The notes: generated by a model not told the origin, from the sequence alone. A stretch of DNA of 64,000 nt from VRUE01 sp963702035 (GCA_963702035.1 OY969700.1:1736001-1800000), one strand, 5' to 3'. Counted from the first letter of the stretch, positions 1-8,731 are shown. Numbers and translations are program-made.

Positions 1-478
1 CGGCAGCAACCTCGATCGGGACATCGCGGAGGGTCGCCCCCTCGCCCTTGGTAGCCACGAAGGCCTCGCCGGCACCGAAGTCGTAGACGTAGCCGAACTC
101 GACGTCGGCCATCGAGGAGCCCGAAGCGACGGCGATGCTGAGGCTGTGCGAGGGCAGCGTGCGGCGGGCGTTGAGCGAGCCGTCGATCGGGTCGATCACG
201 ACGCGGGCCGGGCCCCCGCTTCCGAACACGACCTCGCCCCGCTCCTCGGAGATCGCCACGAAAGACGCCCCGGCACCCGCCAACTGCTCCAGCTCGGCAA
301 AGACCACGTCCTCGCAGCGGCGGTCGATGACCAGGCTGCGGTCGCCGCCCTCGCCCACACCCTCGTACTCGGTGCGGGCCTCCCGCCCGGGGGTCTGCTC
401 GAACAGCTCCCGCTGCGCGGCGACGATGCGGCGGCAGATTCCCGGCCAATCTGCGGAGAAGACATCCATCGCCCGCAT
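1..478 (-). CDS. Inositol monophosphatase family protein (3' end outside window)
   Basis: Mg-dependent phosphatase of the inositol monophosphatase superfamily; only the N-terminal ~159 residues are in the window, read leftward off the edge. The metal-binding core is visible: ISEERGEV (the first acidic ligand) and then VIDPIDGSLNA, the family's D-P-I-D-G-S signature. Two in-frame ATGs compete, at 478 and 469 (MDVFSADW). The gene is divergent from the nuclease gene starting at 523, so the 44-bp gap must hold both promoters or the transcripts are nearly leaderless. The exact substrate (inositol phosphate, histidinol phosphate or similar) cannot be decided from this fragment. Confidence 0.85.
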   Translation of the reverse strand, partial: MRAMDVFSADWPGICRRIVAAQRELFEQTPGREARTEYEGVGEGGDRSLVIDRRCEDVVFAELEQLAGAGASFVAISEERGEVVFGSGGPARVVIDPIDGSLNARRTLPSHSLSIAVASGSSMADVEFGYVYDFGAGEAFVATKGEGATLRDVPIEVAA

Positions 479-522
479 CCTATGGAGGCCACTCGGCCTG
501 GCCGTCCCGGTAGCGTTGGACC

Positions 523-3471
523 ATGCTTGCTCTCGCCGAGCCCCAGGAGCGCGCGATCCGCCACCGCTCCGGCCCGCTGCTGCTGATCGGCGAGGCGGGG
601 ACCGGCAAGACCGAGGTGCTGGCCCGCCGCTTCGAGAGCTTGGTCAGCGACGAGACCGGGCCGGACCGCATCCTCGTGCTCGCATCGGCGCGGGCTACCG
701 CGCAGCACCTCCGGGAACGGGTCGAGCAGCTACTCGACCGCCCCCTGGAGGAGCTCTGGATCGGCACCTGGGAGCAGCTCTGCGAGCGCCTGCTGCGCGA
801 GCACTCGACCGCGGCGGGCCTCGATCCCTTCTTCGATGTCCTCGGCCCGGCCGAGCGGCTCGCCCTGCTCCTTGACCACATCGACGAGCTGCCGTTGCGG
901 CGGCATGAGATCCGCGGAAATCCCGCTGGCTTGCTCGCTCGGCTGCTGGCGCAGATCGATGAGCTGAAGGCCGGCTCCAACGCTCCAGATCCGGAGCTGG
1001 CCGAGTTGGTAGCCGCCCACGATCGGATTCTCGCCAGCACCTGCAGCCTTGACCGCGGCGATGTCTACCTCACTCTGAACAAGCTCTTAGATGAACGCGA
1101 CGATGTTCGCGGGGCTATCGCACTCCGCTTTACCTACGTGATGGTCAACGAGTTGGAGGACACCACTTCCGCTCAACGCGCGATCCTCACGGCACTGGCT
1201 GGAGAGAACCCCAACCACCTCTACGCCTTCGAGTCAGGAAACGAGGAGGAGGGGGTGTCCAGTTGGGCGCGGCGTCCTGTTTTTCGCCCAGGCGGCTCAA
1301 CGAGAACTGCACCGCCGTCCGGCGAAAAACCCAGCACCCGACTGGACACCCCCTCCTCCTCGCCCCAGCCTTGTCCCACGGTCGAACTCAACGAGCAGTT
1401 CCGCGACCCGCCGATGCGCTTCTGGCGCTGCACGAATGAGCGGGCGCAGGCTCAAGCTGTAGCGCGAGAGGCAGAGCACCTACTGGCAGGAGGGACCAAG
1501 CCCGAAGAGATCTGTGTGCTGGTCGACGACCCCGCGAGGGGCGGACCTGTGGCGGCGGCAATGGAGGAGCGAGGTATCCCGTTCCATCTATCCGGGCCCG
1601 CGGCGCTGTTCCAGCGACCCGAGGTCAGGGACGCGATCGCCTGGTTGAGAGTGCTGGCCGATCCAGACGACTCCGCGGCGGCGGCGCGGGCGTTGACGCG
1701 ACCGCCGGTTGAGCTGCGCTCGGCCGACCTCGCGCGGCTGACGACGATCTCCCGCCGCCGCAAGCTCGATCTCGTCTCCGGCTGCGAGGCGGCGCTGGAG
1801 AGCCCGCAGATCCCGCCCGAGGCGCGGGAGCGGATTCAGTCCTTCCTCAAGCTCTACGGGACGGCGTCGGCGGCGCTGGAGGAGCGCCGTGCCGACGTCT
1901 TCGTGCGGCGTCTGATCGAGGCAGTCGGACTGCGCCGTCAGCGATTGTTCGCCGCCCAGCCGGAGGTTGCCGAGAGGCTGCTCGGCCTTTCACGCCTCGC
2001 CGAGCTGGCGGCTGCTTGGGCGCGGCGTGAGCCCAACGGCTCTACCCGAGACTTCATCCGTCATCTCAGCGCTGTGGCGGATGCCGGGGTCGAGCCGGCT
2101 GGGGTCGTAGAGCCGCCGGCACCCGGTGCCGTTCAGGGCCACACCCGCAACGCGGTCAAGGGGATGGAGTTCGAGCATGTCTTCGTGCTCGGGCTTGAGC
2201 GGGGGGCTGGGGTCGAGCGCATCGGCCGGCCTGCCCGCTCTGGCCTTGTTCTCTCGCGGGTTGAGCGCGGCGATGACGGAGAGAACCGACCGTCGGATTT
2301 CTACGCCGTGGCGCTGGCGACCTCCGCTGCCGAGGAGGAGGCCCACGCCGAGGAGCTCTTTGGCCCGGCGGAGGGCCTGCACGCGACCTACCGGATGCTG
2401 CGTGAGGAGATGCTGGAGGCTTCCTGGAAAGCCGGTCGGGAGCTCTCGGAGCCGCGGCTGGACACCGCGGTCAACGTCAACCGGGCGATCGCCCGCTACC
2501 TGGAGCTGCTCAAGCTGGCGGCGCTCGCCCAGCGACCCGGTGACGAGGCCACGGGGGAGGCGATCGAGGCGGTCAACGGATTGCTGCGGCAGGTCGCGAC
2601 CCCCGAGCAGCAGGCCGAGCTCGACGCCTCCTCGCTCGACGCCTACCTGCTCGGTGCCGAGCGCGAGGGCAAGGGCCGGCGCAAGCTGATCGCCACCCGC
2701 CAAGAGCCCTCGCTGGAGGCGTTCCTGCCACGCCGGGGCGACGGGGCGCTCAGCCTCTCTGCCTCCGACCTCGACCTCTACCTCACCTGCCCGCTCAAGT
2801 ACAAGTTCAGGCGGGTCTTCGGCATCCCCCAGGAGCCGACGATCAACCAGCGCTTCGGCATCCTCATCCACAACGTCCTCGAGCGCTTTCACAAGGAAGG
2901 CGACGACCAGCGCAGCGAGGAGGGGCTGCGGCGCTTGATGGGCCTTTTCGAGGCGGGCTGGCGGCGCACCGGCTTCGGCGGCAGCGACGACGAGCTGCAG
3001 TTCCGCGACCGCGCGCGGGAGGCGATGCGCCTCTACTGGGAGCGCGAGCGCGAGTCCGAGGGTGAGCCGGTCTGGCTGGAGCGCAAGTTCGACTTCCGCA
3101 TCGGCGAGCACCACGTGCGGGGCAGGGTCGACCGGGTCGACCGCCTGCCCGACGGCAGCCACGAGCTGATCGACTACAAGACCGGCGAGCGCAAGAGCGA
3201 AGCCGCCCTGGAGAGCGACCTGCAGCTCTCCCTCTACCGGCTCGCCGCCGGCGAAGCCTGGGACCTGGATGCCAACACCGGCAGCTACTACTACGTGCTC
3301 GACGCCGACAAGGTCGCCGCGCCGGTCCGGCCCGACGACGCCGAGCGGGTCGAGCGCACCGTCTTCCAGGTCGGCGAGGGCGTTCTCGGCCAGGACTTCG
3401 AGCCACGCCCCTCACCGACCGTGTGCGGCTGGTGCGACTACAAGCTGATCTGCCCCGCGGCCGAGAGCTGA
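523..3471 (+). CDS. AddB/AdnA-like UvrD-family protein with C-terminal Fe-S PD-(D/E)XK nuclease
   Basis: 982-residue protein of double-strand break processing type (RecBCD/AddAB/AdnAB superfamily). The N-terminus has a good Walker A (GEAGTGKT, about residues 21-28), but other helicase motifs are degenerate. The Walker B region reads VNELEDT instead of VDExQDT, and the motif VI arginine segment is replaced by VALATSAAEEE. The C-terminus is a RecB-like nuclease with GILIHNVLE, LIDYKTGE (catalytic D and K near residue 883) and four cysteines typical of an Fe-S nuclease fold (Cys756, then CGWCDYKLIC at 968-977). This pattern resembles AddB, a subunit with a weak helicase and an active nuclease. 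A palindromic element (1242-1362, residues ~240-280) sits inside the gene. No AddA partner lies within the window. Confidence 0.85.
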   Translation: MLALAEPQERAIRHRSGPLLLIGEAGTGKTEVLARRFESLVSDETGPDRILVLASARATAQHLRERVEQLLDRPLEELWIGTWEQLCERLLREHSTAAGLDPFFDVLGPAERLALLLDHIDELPLRRHEIRGNPAGLLARLLAQIDELKAGSNAPDPELAELVAAHDRILASTCSLDRGDVYLTLNKLLDERDDVRGAIALRFTYVMVNELEDTTSAQRAILTALAGENPNHLYAFESGNEEEGVSSWARRPVFRPGGSTRTAPPSGEKPSTRLDTPSSSPQPCPTVELNEQFRDPPMRFWRCTNERAQAQAVAREAEHLLAGGTKPEEICVLVDDPARGGPVAAAMEERGIPFHLSGPAALFQRPEVRDAIAWLRVLADPDDSAAAARALTRPPVELRSADLARLTTISRRRKLDLVSGCEAALESPQIPPEARERIQSFLKLYGTASAALEERRADVFVRRLIEAVGLRRQRLFAAQPEVAERLLGLSRLAELAAAWARREPNGSTRDFIRHLSAVADAGVEPAGVVEPPAPGAVQGHTRNAVKGMEFEHVFVLGLERGAGVERIGRPARSGLVLSRVERGDDGENRPSDFYAVALATSAAEEEAHAEELFGPAEGLHATYRMLREEMLEASWKAGRELSEPRLDTAVNVNRAIARYLELLKLAALAQRPGDEATGEAIEAVNGLLRQVATPEQQAELDASSLDAYLLGAEREGKGRRKLIATRQEPSLEAFLPRRGDGALSLSASDLDLYLTCPLKYKFRRVFGIPQEPTINQRFGILIHNVLERFHKEGDDQRSEEGLRRLMGLFEAGWRRTGFGGSDDELQFRDRAREAMRLYWERERESEGEPVWLERKFDFRIGEHHVRGRVDRVDRLPDGSHELIDYKTGERKSEAALESDLQLSLYRLAAGEAWDLDANTGSYYYVLDADKVAAPVRPDDAERVERTVFQVGEGVLGQDFEPRPSPTVCGWCDYKLICPAAES
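1242..1362. repeat. Palindromic element, family F, inside the AddB-like gene
   Basis: 121-bp element with perfect 22-bp inverted arms (1242-1263 and 1341-1362) and a nested perfect 10-bp stem (gtttttcgcc at 1279-1288 against ggcgaaaaac at 1321-1330). The reading frame of the host gene stays open, adding a segment rich in R, S, P, G and T between YAFESGNE and VELNEQFRDP. The inner stem resembles the interior of family B (18545, 40198). Confidence 0.85.
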
Positions 3472-3472
3472 G

Positions 3473-4345
3473 TTAGTTCGACTCGCCGCGCCTTTGTTGC
3501 AGGAACTGCTGAAACTCGCGGGCGATCGTGTCGGCGGAAGGTAGGTCCTCGCCGTCCTCACCGAGCTGCTCGGCCTGCTCCGCCTCGATCCGCTCGACCA
3601 GTTCGGCGATTTCCGGGTTGGCGGCGACGGCGCGGCCGATCTGCTCCTCGTAGCTGGCCGTTTCCTCCTCCAGCTCGGTCGCGTCGACGGCGATCCCCGT
3701 CAGGCCCTCGAGCCGGCGCAGCAGGGCCAGCGCCGCCTTCGGGTTCGGCACCGCGGCGACGTAGTGGGGCACCGCCGCCCACAGCGACGCGGAGGTCATG
3801 CCGATCTGCCGGCAGCAGTCGTGGACGACGCCGACGATCCCGGTCGGCCCCTCGTAGCTGGAGCGCTGCAGGTCGAGCTCTTCGATCAGCTGCTCGTCCG
3901 AGGCCAGGCCCGTGATCGGCACCGGCAGGGTGTGGGAGACCTCGGCCACCAACGCCCCGAGGGTGATCACCATCTCCACCCCGAGCGTGTCAGCGGCGGT
4001 CGCAATCGTCTCCGAGAAGGTGCGCCAGCGCAGGTTGGGCTCGGTTCCGTCGAAGAGGACGAGGTCGCGGTCGGCGCCGGGGATACGGATCGCGATCAGA
4101 TCGTTCCGCGGCCACTCGATGCTGCGCGTCTGCCCTTCGGAGAGCACGATCGTCGGCCGCGTCGCCTGGAAGTCGAAGTAGTCCTCGGGATCGATCTCGG
4201 CGATCGGATCGGCGTCGAAGGCGTCGGCGACCGCGCCGAGGGCGGCCGAGGCGGCGCCGGCGGCGTCGTTCCAACCACGGAAGGCGCAGACGAGGACGGG
4301 AGAGCGAAGCTGGGGAACATCCCCATGCCAGGTGAGTGAATCCAC
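3473..4345 (-). CDS. PAC2 family protein
   Basis: 290-residue protein of the PAC2 (proteasome assembly chaperone 2-like) family, which in actinobacteria is a conserved protein of poorly defined role, often linked by homology to ATP-grasp/proteasome assembly proteins. Recognised from the N-terminal VCAFRGWNDAAGAAS motif, the central ITLGALVAEVSHT segment and the family length. The C-terminal ~80 residues are acidic and probably coiled. Its stop lies 2 bp from the convergent stop of the AddB-like gene, and the region upstream is filled by a palindromic element. Molecular function is not established. Confidence 0.8.
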   Translation of the reverse strand: MDSLTWHGDVPQLRSPVLVCAFRGWNDAAGAASAALGAVADAFDADPIAEIDPEDYFDFQATRPTIVLSEGQTRSIEWPRNDLIAIRIPGADRDLVLFDGTEPNLRWRTFSETIATAADTLGVEMVITLGALVAEVSHTLPVPITGLASDEQLIEELDLQRSSYEGPTGIVGVVHDCCRQIGMTSASLWAAVPHYVAAVPNPKAALALLRRLEGLTGIAVDATELEEETASYEEQIGRAVAANPEIAELVERIEAEQAEQLGEDGEDLPSADTIAREFQQFLQQRRGESN

Positions 4346-4364
4346 ACTCCGAGGTTAGACGATG

Positions 4365-4468
4365 CCTGGCGGTTCCCAGTCAAGCGGGGGTAGGACGCAG
4401 GAAGCCCGAATAGGAAACCTATTCGGGCGACCGAGGACGCCGCCCCGCGCCGGCTGGGGGCCGCCAGG
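4365..4468. repeat. Palindromic element, family D, copy 1
   Basis: 104 bp. The outer arms are imperfect and ~26 nt long (from cctggcgg at 4365, pairing with ccgccagg ending 4468). The core is aggacgcaggaa, then a perfect hairpin gcccgaatagg/cctattcgggc, then gaccgaggacgc. The core is repeated in inverted orientation at 16032-16080. The element supplies the stop codon (TAG inside the hairpin) of the frameshifted TauE/SafE gene on the minus strand. Confidence 0.8.
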
Positions 4469-4827
4469 CACGGCGCACCAGGCCGTAGGCGATGAAGAGG
4501 ACCAGTGCCGCGAAGCTGAGTTCGAGCGCGCGCTGCGGGACCTCGTTGGCGACGACGACCCCGATCAGGACGCCGAGCGGGGAGAGGGCGCCGATCACCA
4601 GGGCGTCGCGCAGGTTGAGGTTGCCGTAGACGTTCTGGCGCGCCGCGCCGACCAGCGCGACGATGACGATCATCAGCAGCGAGGTCGAACTCGCCCTCGA
4701 CCTGGGAGAGGCCGATAAAGATCGTCAGCGCCGGCACGAAGAGGACGCCGCCGCCGACCCCGACGAGGCCACCGGCGAGACCGCCGGCGAGCGCGATCAG
4801 GATGGCGAAGAGCACGTCGGTGCTCAT
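4419..4827 (-). pseudogene. TauE/SafE-type half transporter, frameshifted
   Basis: Second of two adjacent half-size TauE/SafE membrane genes. The first part (MSTDVLFAILIALAGG..GVGGGVLFVPALTIFIGLSQVEGEF) has the family glycine-rich G-V-G-G-G motif after a membrane helix. The expected continuation (TSLLMIVIVALVGAARQNVYGN..) lies in another frame, so a single frameshift falls near 4685-4695. The start ATG overlaps the stop of the upstream half gene (ATGA), as expected for translational coupling. The last residues (RRPRSPE) and the stop come from the palindromic element. This could be a true pseudogene or a sequencing/assembly error; without the shift it would be a ~135-residue four-helix protein. 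Confidence 0.7.
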
Positions 4828-5189
4828 CGCACGATCAACTCGATCGCGACGCCGACGAGCAACGCGGCGAAGAGCAGGGAGACGGCGCGCTGCGGGATGC
4901 GCTGTTGGATCGCGGTGCCTGCGACGACGCCGAGGACCGCGGGAATCGCGAGCAGCAGCCCGGTGACGACGTGGACGTTGCCGTAGAAGCCGCCCTGGGC
5001 GATCGTGCCGAGCAGACCGATCAGGACGATCGCGCCAAGGCTGGTGCCGGTCGCCAGCCGCTCCCCGTAGCCAAACCAGAAGATCAGCAGCGGCACGATC
5101 ACGGTGCCGCCGCCGACGCCGAAGATGCCACTGAAGATGCCGGCCAGGGTGCCGATCGCGGCGAGCTTCAGGGTGCGCTCCGATGGCAT
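4824..5189 (-). CDS. TauE/SafE-type half-size membrane transporter
   Basis: 121-residue membrane protein with about four hydrophobic segments and the TauE/SafE signature GIFGVGGGTVIVPLL near residue 25. Full TauE/SafE sulfite/anion exporters contain two such repeats in ~250 residues; here each repeat is its own gene, and this one is the intact partner of the frameshifted gene directly downstream. If both halves are expressed they would pair to make one transporter. The substrate is unknown; the family exports organosulfonates, sulfite or similar anions. Its ATG at 5189 overlaps the start region of the divergent trehalose-phosphatase gene. Confidence 0.8.
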   Translation of the reverse strand: MPSERTLKLAAIGTLAGIFSGIFGVGGGTVIVPLLIFWFGYGERLATGTSLGAIVLIGLLGTIAQGGFYGNVHVVTGLLLAIPAVLGVVAGTAIQQRIPQRAVSLLFAALLVGVAIELIVR

Positions 5190-6028
5190 CGCGCGATACT
5201 AGTGCGGTGCCTCCCGAATCCGGCAGAGGGGAGCGCGGGCTGGGCCTCGGGCCGCTCGCGCGGCTGCGCGAAGACCCCGCCCGCGCCGCGATCCTCACCG
5301 ACGTCGACGGAACCCTGGCGCCGATCGTCCCCCGTCCGGAGCAGGCGGCTGTACCGCCCAGGGCTTCCGAGTTGCTCGCGCGGCTGAGTGAGCGCTACGG
5401 CCTGGTCGCCTGCGTCTCCGGCCGGCGGGCCGAGGAGGCGCGGCGCCTGGTCGGCGTCGATTGCATCGCCTACGCCGGGAACCACGGCCTCGAGCTGCTG
5501 CTGCCCGGTGAGGAGGCGCCCCGCCTGGATCCCTCGCTGCAGGGGCGCGAGCGGGACGCCGCCCGCTTCGTCGCCGGGCTGGGCGATGCGGCGCTGAGTG
5601 AGGTCGGGCTGCGCCTGGAGGACAAGGGCCCGATCCAGGCGCTGCACTGGCGTGGCGCCGAGGACGACCGGGCGGCAGACGCGCGAGCGCACGAGATCGC
5701 CGCGGAGGCCGGCCGAGCCGGTCTGGAGCTGCGCTGGGGGCGCAAGGTCCTGGAGCTGCGCCCACCGGGCGGCGGTGGCAAGGACGCGGCGGTGGCGGCG
5801 CTGCTGGCCACCGATGGCGTGACCGCGGCCGTCTACGCCGGCGACGATCGCACCGACCTCGACGCCTTCCGGCGCTTGCGCGAGCTGTCTGAGAGTGGCG
5901 AGCTGGAGGCTGCGATCTGCGTCGGGATCGTCTCCGACGAGGGGCCACAGGAGATCGGCGAGGAGGCGGACATGACGGTCGACGGCCCCGCCGGCTGGCT
6001 GGCCCTTCTAGAGGCACTGGCAGAGTAG
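5183..6028 (+). CDS. otsB: Trehalose-phosphatase
   Basis: HAD-superfamily phosphatase that converts trehalose 6-phosphate to trehalose. The nucleophile motif LTDVDGTLAP (~residue 39) and the Mg-binding C-terminal motif GDDRTDLDAF (~residue 219) are present, with CVSGRR and the OtsB-type GNHGLEL between them. Length 281 is normal. The ATG at 5183 overlaps the divergent tauE start; the in-frame GTG at 5207 is a likely alternative and removes only non-conserved residues. No trehalose-phosphate synthase gene is in the window. Confidence 0.9.
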   Translation: MASRDTSAVPPESGRGERGLGLGPLARLREDPARAAILTDVDGTLAPIVPRPEQAAVPPRASELLARLSERYGLVACVSGRRAEEARRLVGVDCIAYAGNHGLELLLPGEEAPRLDPSLQGRERDAARFVAGLGDAALSEVGLRLEDKGPIQALHWRGAEDDRAADARAHEIAAEAGRAGLELRWGRKVLELRPPGGGGKDAAVAALLATDGVTAAVYAGDDRTDLDAFRRLRELSESGELEAAICVGIVSDEGPQEIGEEADMTVDGPAGWLALLEALAE

Positions 6029-6035
6029 GAGCGCG

Positions 6036-6551
6036 ATGCCCTACACGGACCTGCTGCGAACCACCGTCTTCCTGACCGGCGCCGAGGCGACCGCCCTGGG
6101 CGCGATCACCGCCCTGGCCGCCGGCCGCGACAACGACACGACGACGGTCCTCGTAGCTGGCGCCTGGTGGCTGATCGCGCTCGTCCTCGGCATATACCTG
6201 GGCCGGCCGGCGCGCGCCGCCGACGGCGTCCACGACGCCCTCGCCCGCGCCCGCACCGCCACCTCGCTGCCCGAGGACTCGCCCGGCCGGATCGTCGCCC
6301 GGCGCCTCTGGCCGATCGGCCTGACGGCGATCGCCGCCGGCGTCCTCGGCGTGATCTTCCCCGGCGTCGCCGCGATCGGCGCCGGCTACGCCCTCCTCGT
6401 CGCGCTGATGATGCGCACCCGCGAGGCCGCGGTGCTCGGCATCGAGCACCGCGACGGCGTCAAGTTCTACGTCGTCCCCAACTCCGCCCTGCAGCCGGTC
6501 GAGCTCGTCCGCACGCCGGGGCTGCGCAGCGACAGGCTGCACGCGCACTGA
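6036..6551 (+). CDS. Uncharacterised membrane protein
   Basis: 171 residues. Three or four hydrophobic segments are visible (about residues 10-28, 38-58, 88-108 and 108-125), with a basic linker between and a soluble C-terminus ending EHRDGVKFYVVPNSALQPVELVRTPG. It starts 8 bp after otsB and may be co-transcribed with it. No family was recognised. It ends immediately before the convergent polX gene. Confidence 0.65.
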   Translation: MPYTDLLRTTVFLTGAEATALGAITALAAGRDNDTTTVLVAGAWWLIALVLGIYLGRPARAADGVHDALARARTATSLPEDSPGRIVARRLWPIGLTAIAAGVLGVIFPGVAAIGAGYALLVALMMRTREAAVLGIEHRDGVKFYVVPNSALQPVELVRTPGLRSDRLHAH

Positions 6552-6552
6552 G

Positions 6553-8274
6553 CTACCTCAGCAGCTTCTTGAACTCGCCCCAGCCTCGCGTGTTGGCGAT
6601 GTCGGCGGGGGTCAGCCAAGCGCGGCGGGCGGTGGCCACCGCGTAGGCCATGTTGTCGAGCGTGTCGATGCCGTGGGCGTCGGTGTTGAGGACGATCGTT
6701 GCGCCGGCCTCCTTGGCGAGGCGGGCGTGCTGCTCGGAGAGGTCGCGGCGGTTGGGGTTGCCGTTGATCTCCAGCATCGTGCCGGCGCGAGCCGCCGCCT
6801 CGACCACCGCCTCGACGTCGATGCCGTAGGGCTCGCGGCGGCCGATCAGGCGGCCGGTGAGGTGGCCGATGCAGTCGACGTCGGGGTTCTCGATCGCGGT
6901 CAGGACGCGCTCGGTCATCGCCGCGGCGGAGATCGAGAACGAGGTGTGGACGCTGGCGAGGACCCAGTCGAGCGCGTCGAGCAGCTCGTCGGGGTAGTCG
7001 AGCTCGCCGTCGAGGCCGATATTGACCTCCGAGCCGGCGAGCAGGCGGAAGCCGCGCCTGCCCTTGTTCCAGGCTGCGACCTCCTCGATCCGCTGCCAGA
7101 GCCGCTCGGCGGTGACGTGGTCGCCGAAGCCGTGGCTGGCCGAGTGGTCGGTGATCGCCATGTAGGCGTAGCCGCGCTCGCGCCCCGCTTCCGCCATCTC
7201 CTCCAGCGTGTCGCGCCCGTCGGAGAGAGTCGTGTGCGAGTGCAGGTCGCCGCGGATGTCCGCGACTGAGACCAGATCCGGCAGCTTGCCCTCGCGCGCC
7301 GCCTTCAGCTCGCCGCGCCCCTCGCGCAGCTCCGGCTCGATGTAGGCGTAGCCGAGCCGCTCGTAGACCGCCTCCTCGCTCTCGCAGAGCGTCGTCTCGC
7401 CGCTCTCGGTCTCGACGATCCCGTGCTCGGAGACGGAGAGACCGCGGCTCACCGCCTCTTCGCGCAGCTGCACGTTGTGCGCGGCCGAGCCGGTGAAGTG
7501 CTGGAGCAGGTTGCCGAAGGCCCGCGGGGCGACGATCCGCAGGTCGACCGAGATGCCGTTGTGGGTCTGCGCGCGGACGCCGTTCGGACCGGGTTTGCCC
7601 GCCGCGGCGATCAGCTCATGGCCGGCGAGGTGCTCGGCGAGCTCCCGCGGCTGCTCGGCGGTCGCGATCAGGTCGATGTCCTTGCAGGTCTCGGCCCAGC
7701 GCCGCGCCGAGCCCGCCACCTCGACTCGCTGCGCCGCCGGGTGCTCGCGCAGTGCCGCCGCCAACTCCTCGGCGATCGGCCGCACCGCCGAGAGCAGCAC
7801 CCGGCCGGGTCCCTCGCCCGGCTCGCCGAGCCGCTCCAGCGAGGCCAGCACGTTCTCCTCCGCCTTCGGCCCGAGGCCCTTCACGCCGCGCACCTTTTCC
7901 GCCTCTGCAGCGGCCTTGAGGTCGTCGAGCGAGGCGACGCCGAGCTCTTCGAAGAGCAGCCGCGCGGTTTTGGCGCCCACACCCGGGACACGCGTGACCT
8001 CGATCAGGGTCGGCGGAAACTTCGCCTTCAGCTTGACCGCGGCGGGGATCTCGCCGGTCTCCAGCAGCGCGTCGATCTTTTCCGCCAGCGTCTTGCCGAC
8101 GCCGGGGATCTCGGTGGCGCGGCCCGCCGCGGCCAGGTCGGCGACGGAGACCGGGCTTTCGCGGATCGCCTTGGCCGCGGTCGAGTAGGCCAGCACCCGG
8201 TATTTGACCGCGCCGTCCAACTCGTAGAGGACCCCGAGCTCTTCGAGGGCAGCGGCGATCTCGGCGTTCGTCAT
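6553..8274 (-). CDS. polX: DNA polymerase X family protein with PHP domain
   Basis: 573-residue bacterial PolX, a gap-filling repair polymerase. Order of domains: helix-hairpin-helix region (IPGVGKTLAEKI, VPGVGAKTARLL), family X nucleotidyltransferase palm with GSARRWAETCKDIDLI (paired aspartates), then a C-terminal PHP exonuclease domain with GDLHSHTTLSDG (histidines near residue 341) and ITDHSASHGFG. The start is taken at ATG 8274 (MTNAEIAAAL), the natural PolX start; seven further in-frame codons upstream are not conserved in style. Confidence 0.92.
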   Translation of the reverse strand: MTNAEIAAALEELGVLYELDGAVKYRVLAYSTAAKAIRESPVSVADLAAAGRATEIPGVGKTLAEKIDALLETGEIPAAVKLKAKFPPTLIEVTRVPGVGAKTARLLFEELGVASLDDLKAAAEAEKVRGVKGLGPKAEENVLASLERLGEPGEGPGRVLLSAVRPIAEELAAALREHPAAQRVEVAGSARRWAETCKDIDLIATAEQPRELAEHLAGHELIAAAGKPGPNGVRAQTHNGISVDLRIVAPRAFGNLLQHFTGSAAHNVQLREEAVSRGLSVSEHGIVETESGETTLCESEEAVYERLGYAYIEPELREGRGELKAAREGKLPDLVSVADIRGDLHSHTTLSDGRDTLEEMAEAGRERGYAYMAITDHSASHGFGDHVTAERLWQRIEEVAAWNKGRRGFRLLAGSEVNIGLDGELDYPDELLDALDWVLASVHTSFSISAAAMTERVLTAIENPDVDCIGHLTGRLIGRREPYGIDVEAVVEAAARAGTMLEINGNPNRRDLSEQHARLAKEAGATIVLNTDAHGIDTLDNMAYAVATARRAWLTPADIANTRGWGEFKKLLR

Positions 8275-8333
8275 ACTCGGCAAACATAAGGGCATGCAAC
8301 ATGGAGGGCTGGCGGGGGTTGCAAGGCCTCGCT

Positions 8334-8349
8334 ATACTTTCTGAAGTAT
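8334..8349. promoter_or_regulatory. Small palindrome upstream of trxA
   Basis: An AT-rich dyad atactt-tctg-aagtat in an otherwise GC-rich 90-bp gap between divergent polX and trxA. It contains a TATACT box that could serve as a -10 hexamer for trxA, about 50 bp upstream of its GTG. No convincing -35 hexamer was found, so promoter or operator status is tentative. Confidence 0.3.
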
Positions 8350-8386
8350 TGAGCGCTGAACTTCGACCAACGGGAGACGGATACCA

Positions 8387-8713
8387 GTGACCGGCAAGCT
8401 CACCGACGTGACCGACGGCAACTTCAAATCCGACGTTCTGGAGGCCGAGGGCCCTGTGCTCGTCGACTTCTGGGCCCCTTGGTGCGGCCCCTGCCGGGTC
8501 GTCCACCCGGTCCTCGAGGAGATCGACGCCGAGCGCGACGACCTCAAGATCGTCAGCCTCAATGTCGACGAGAACCAGCAGACCGCGGCCGAGTACGAAG
8601 TCCTCTCGATCCCGACCCTGCTCCTCTTCAAGGACGGGGCGATCGCCAAGAAAGTCGTCGGGGCGATGCCGAAGCGGCGCCTCGAGGCCGAGCTCGAGCC
8701 GGCGCTCGCCTAG
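8387..8713 (+). CDS. trxA: Thioredoxin
   Basis: 108-residue cytoplasmic thioredoxin, a dithiol-disulfide reductant. The active site WAPWCGPCR and the cis-proline IPTLLLF are both present, and length is that of a classical single-domain Trx. The start codon is GTG. It is followed after 18 bp by a small tautomerase gene and then by a strong palindromic element that could end the transcript. Confidence 0.93.
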   Translation: MTGKLTDVTDGNFKSDVLEAEGPVLVDFWAPWCGPCRVVHPVLEEIDAERDDLKIVSLNVDENQQTAAEYEVLSIPTLLLFKDGAIAKKVVGAMPKRRLEAELEPALA

Positions 8714-8731
8714 AGCGCCGCGCCCGCTCCG

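Noticed and set aside
4419..4827. Programmed frameshift in the second TauE/SafE gene
   Set aside because: No slippery heptamer or downstream structure was seen at 4685-4695; a mutation or sequencing error is more likely.
8334..8349. HspR-type operator before trxA
   Set aside because: The dyad is atactt/aagtat and lacks the CTTGAG-N-CTCAAG consensus; kept only as an unnamed palindrome.
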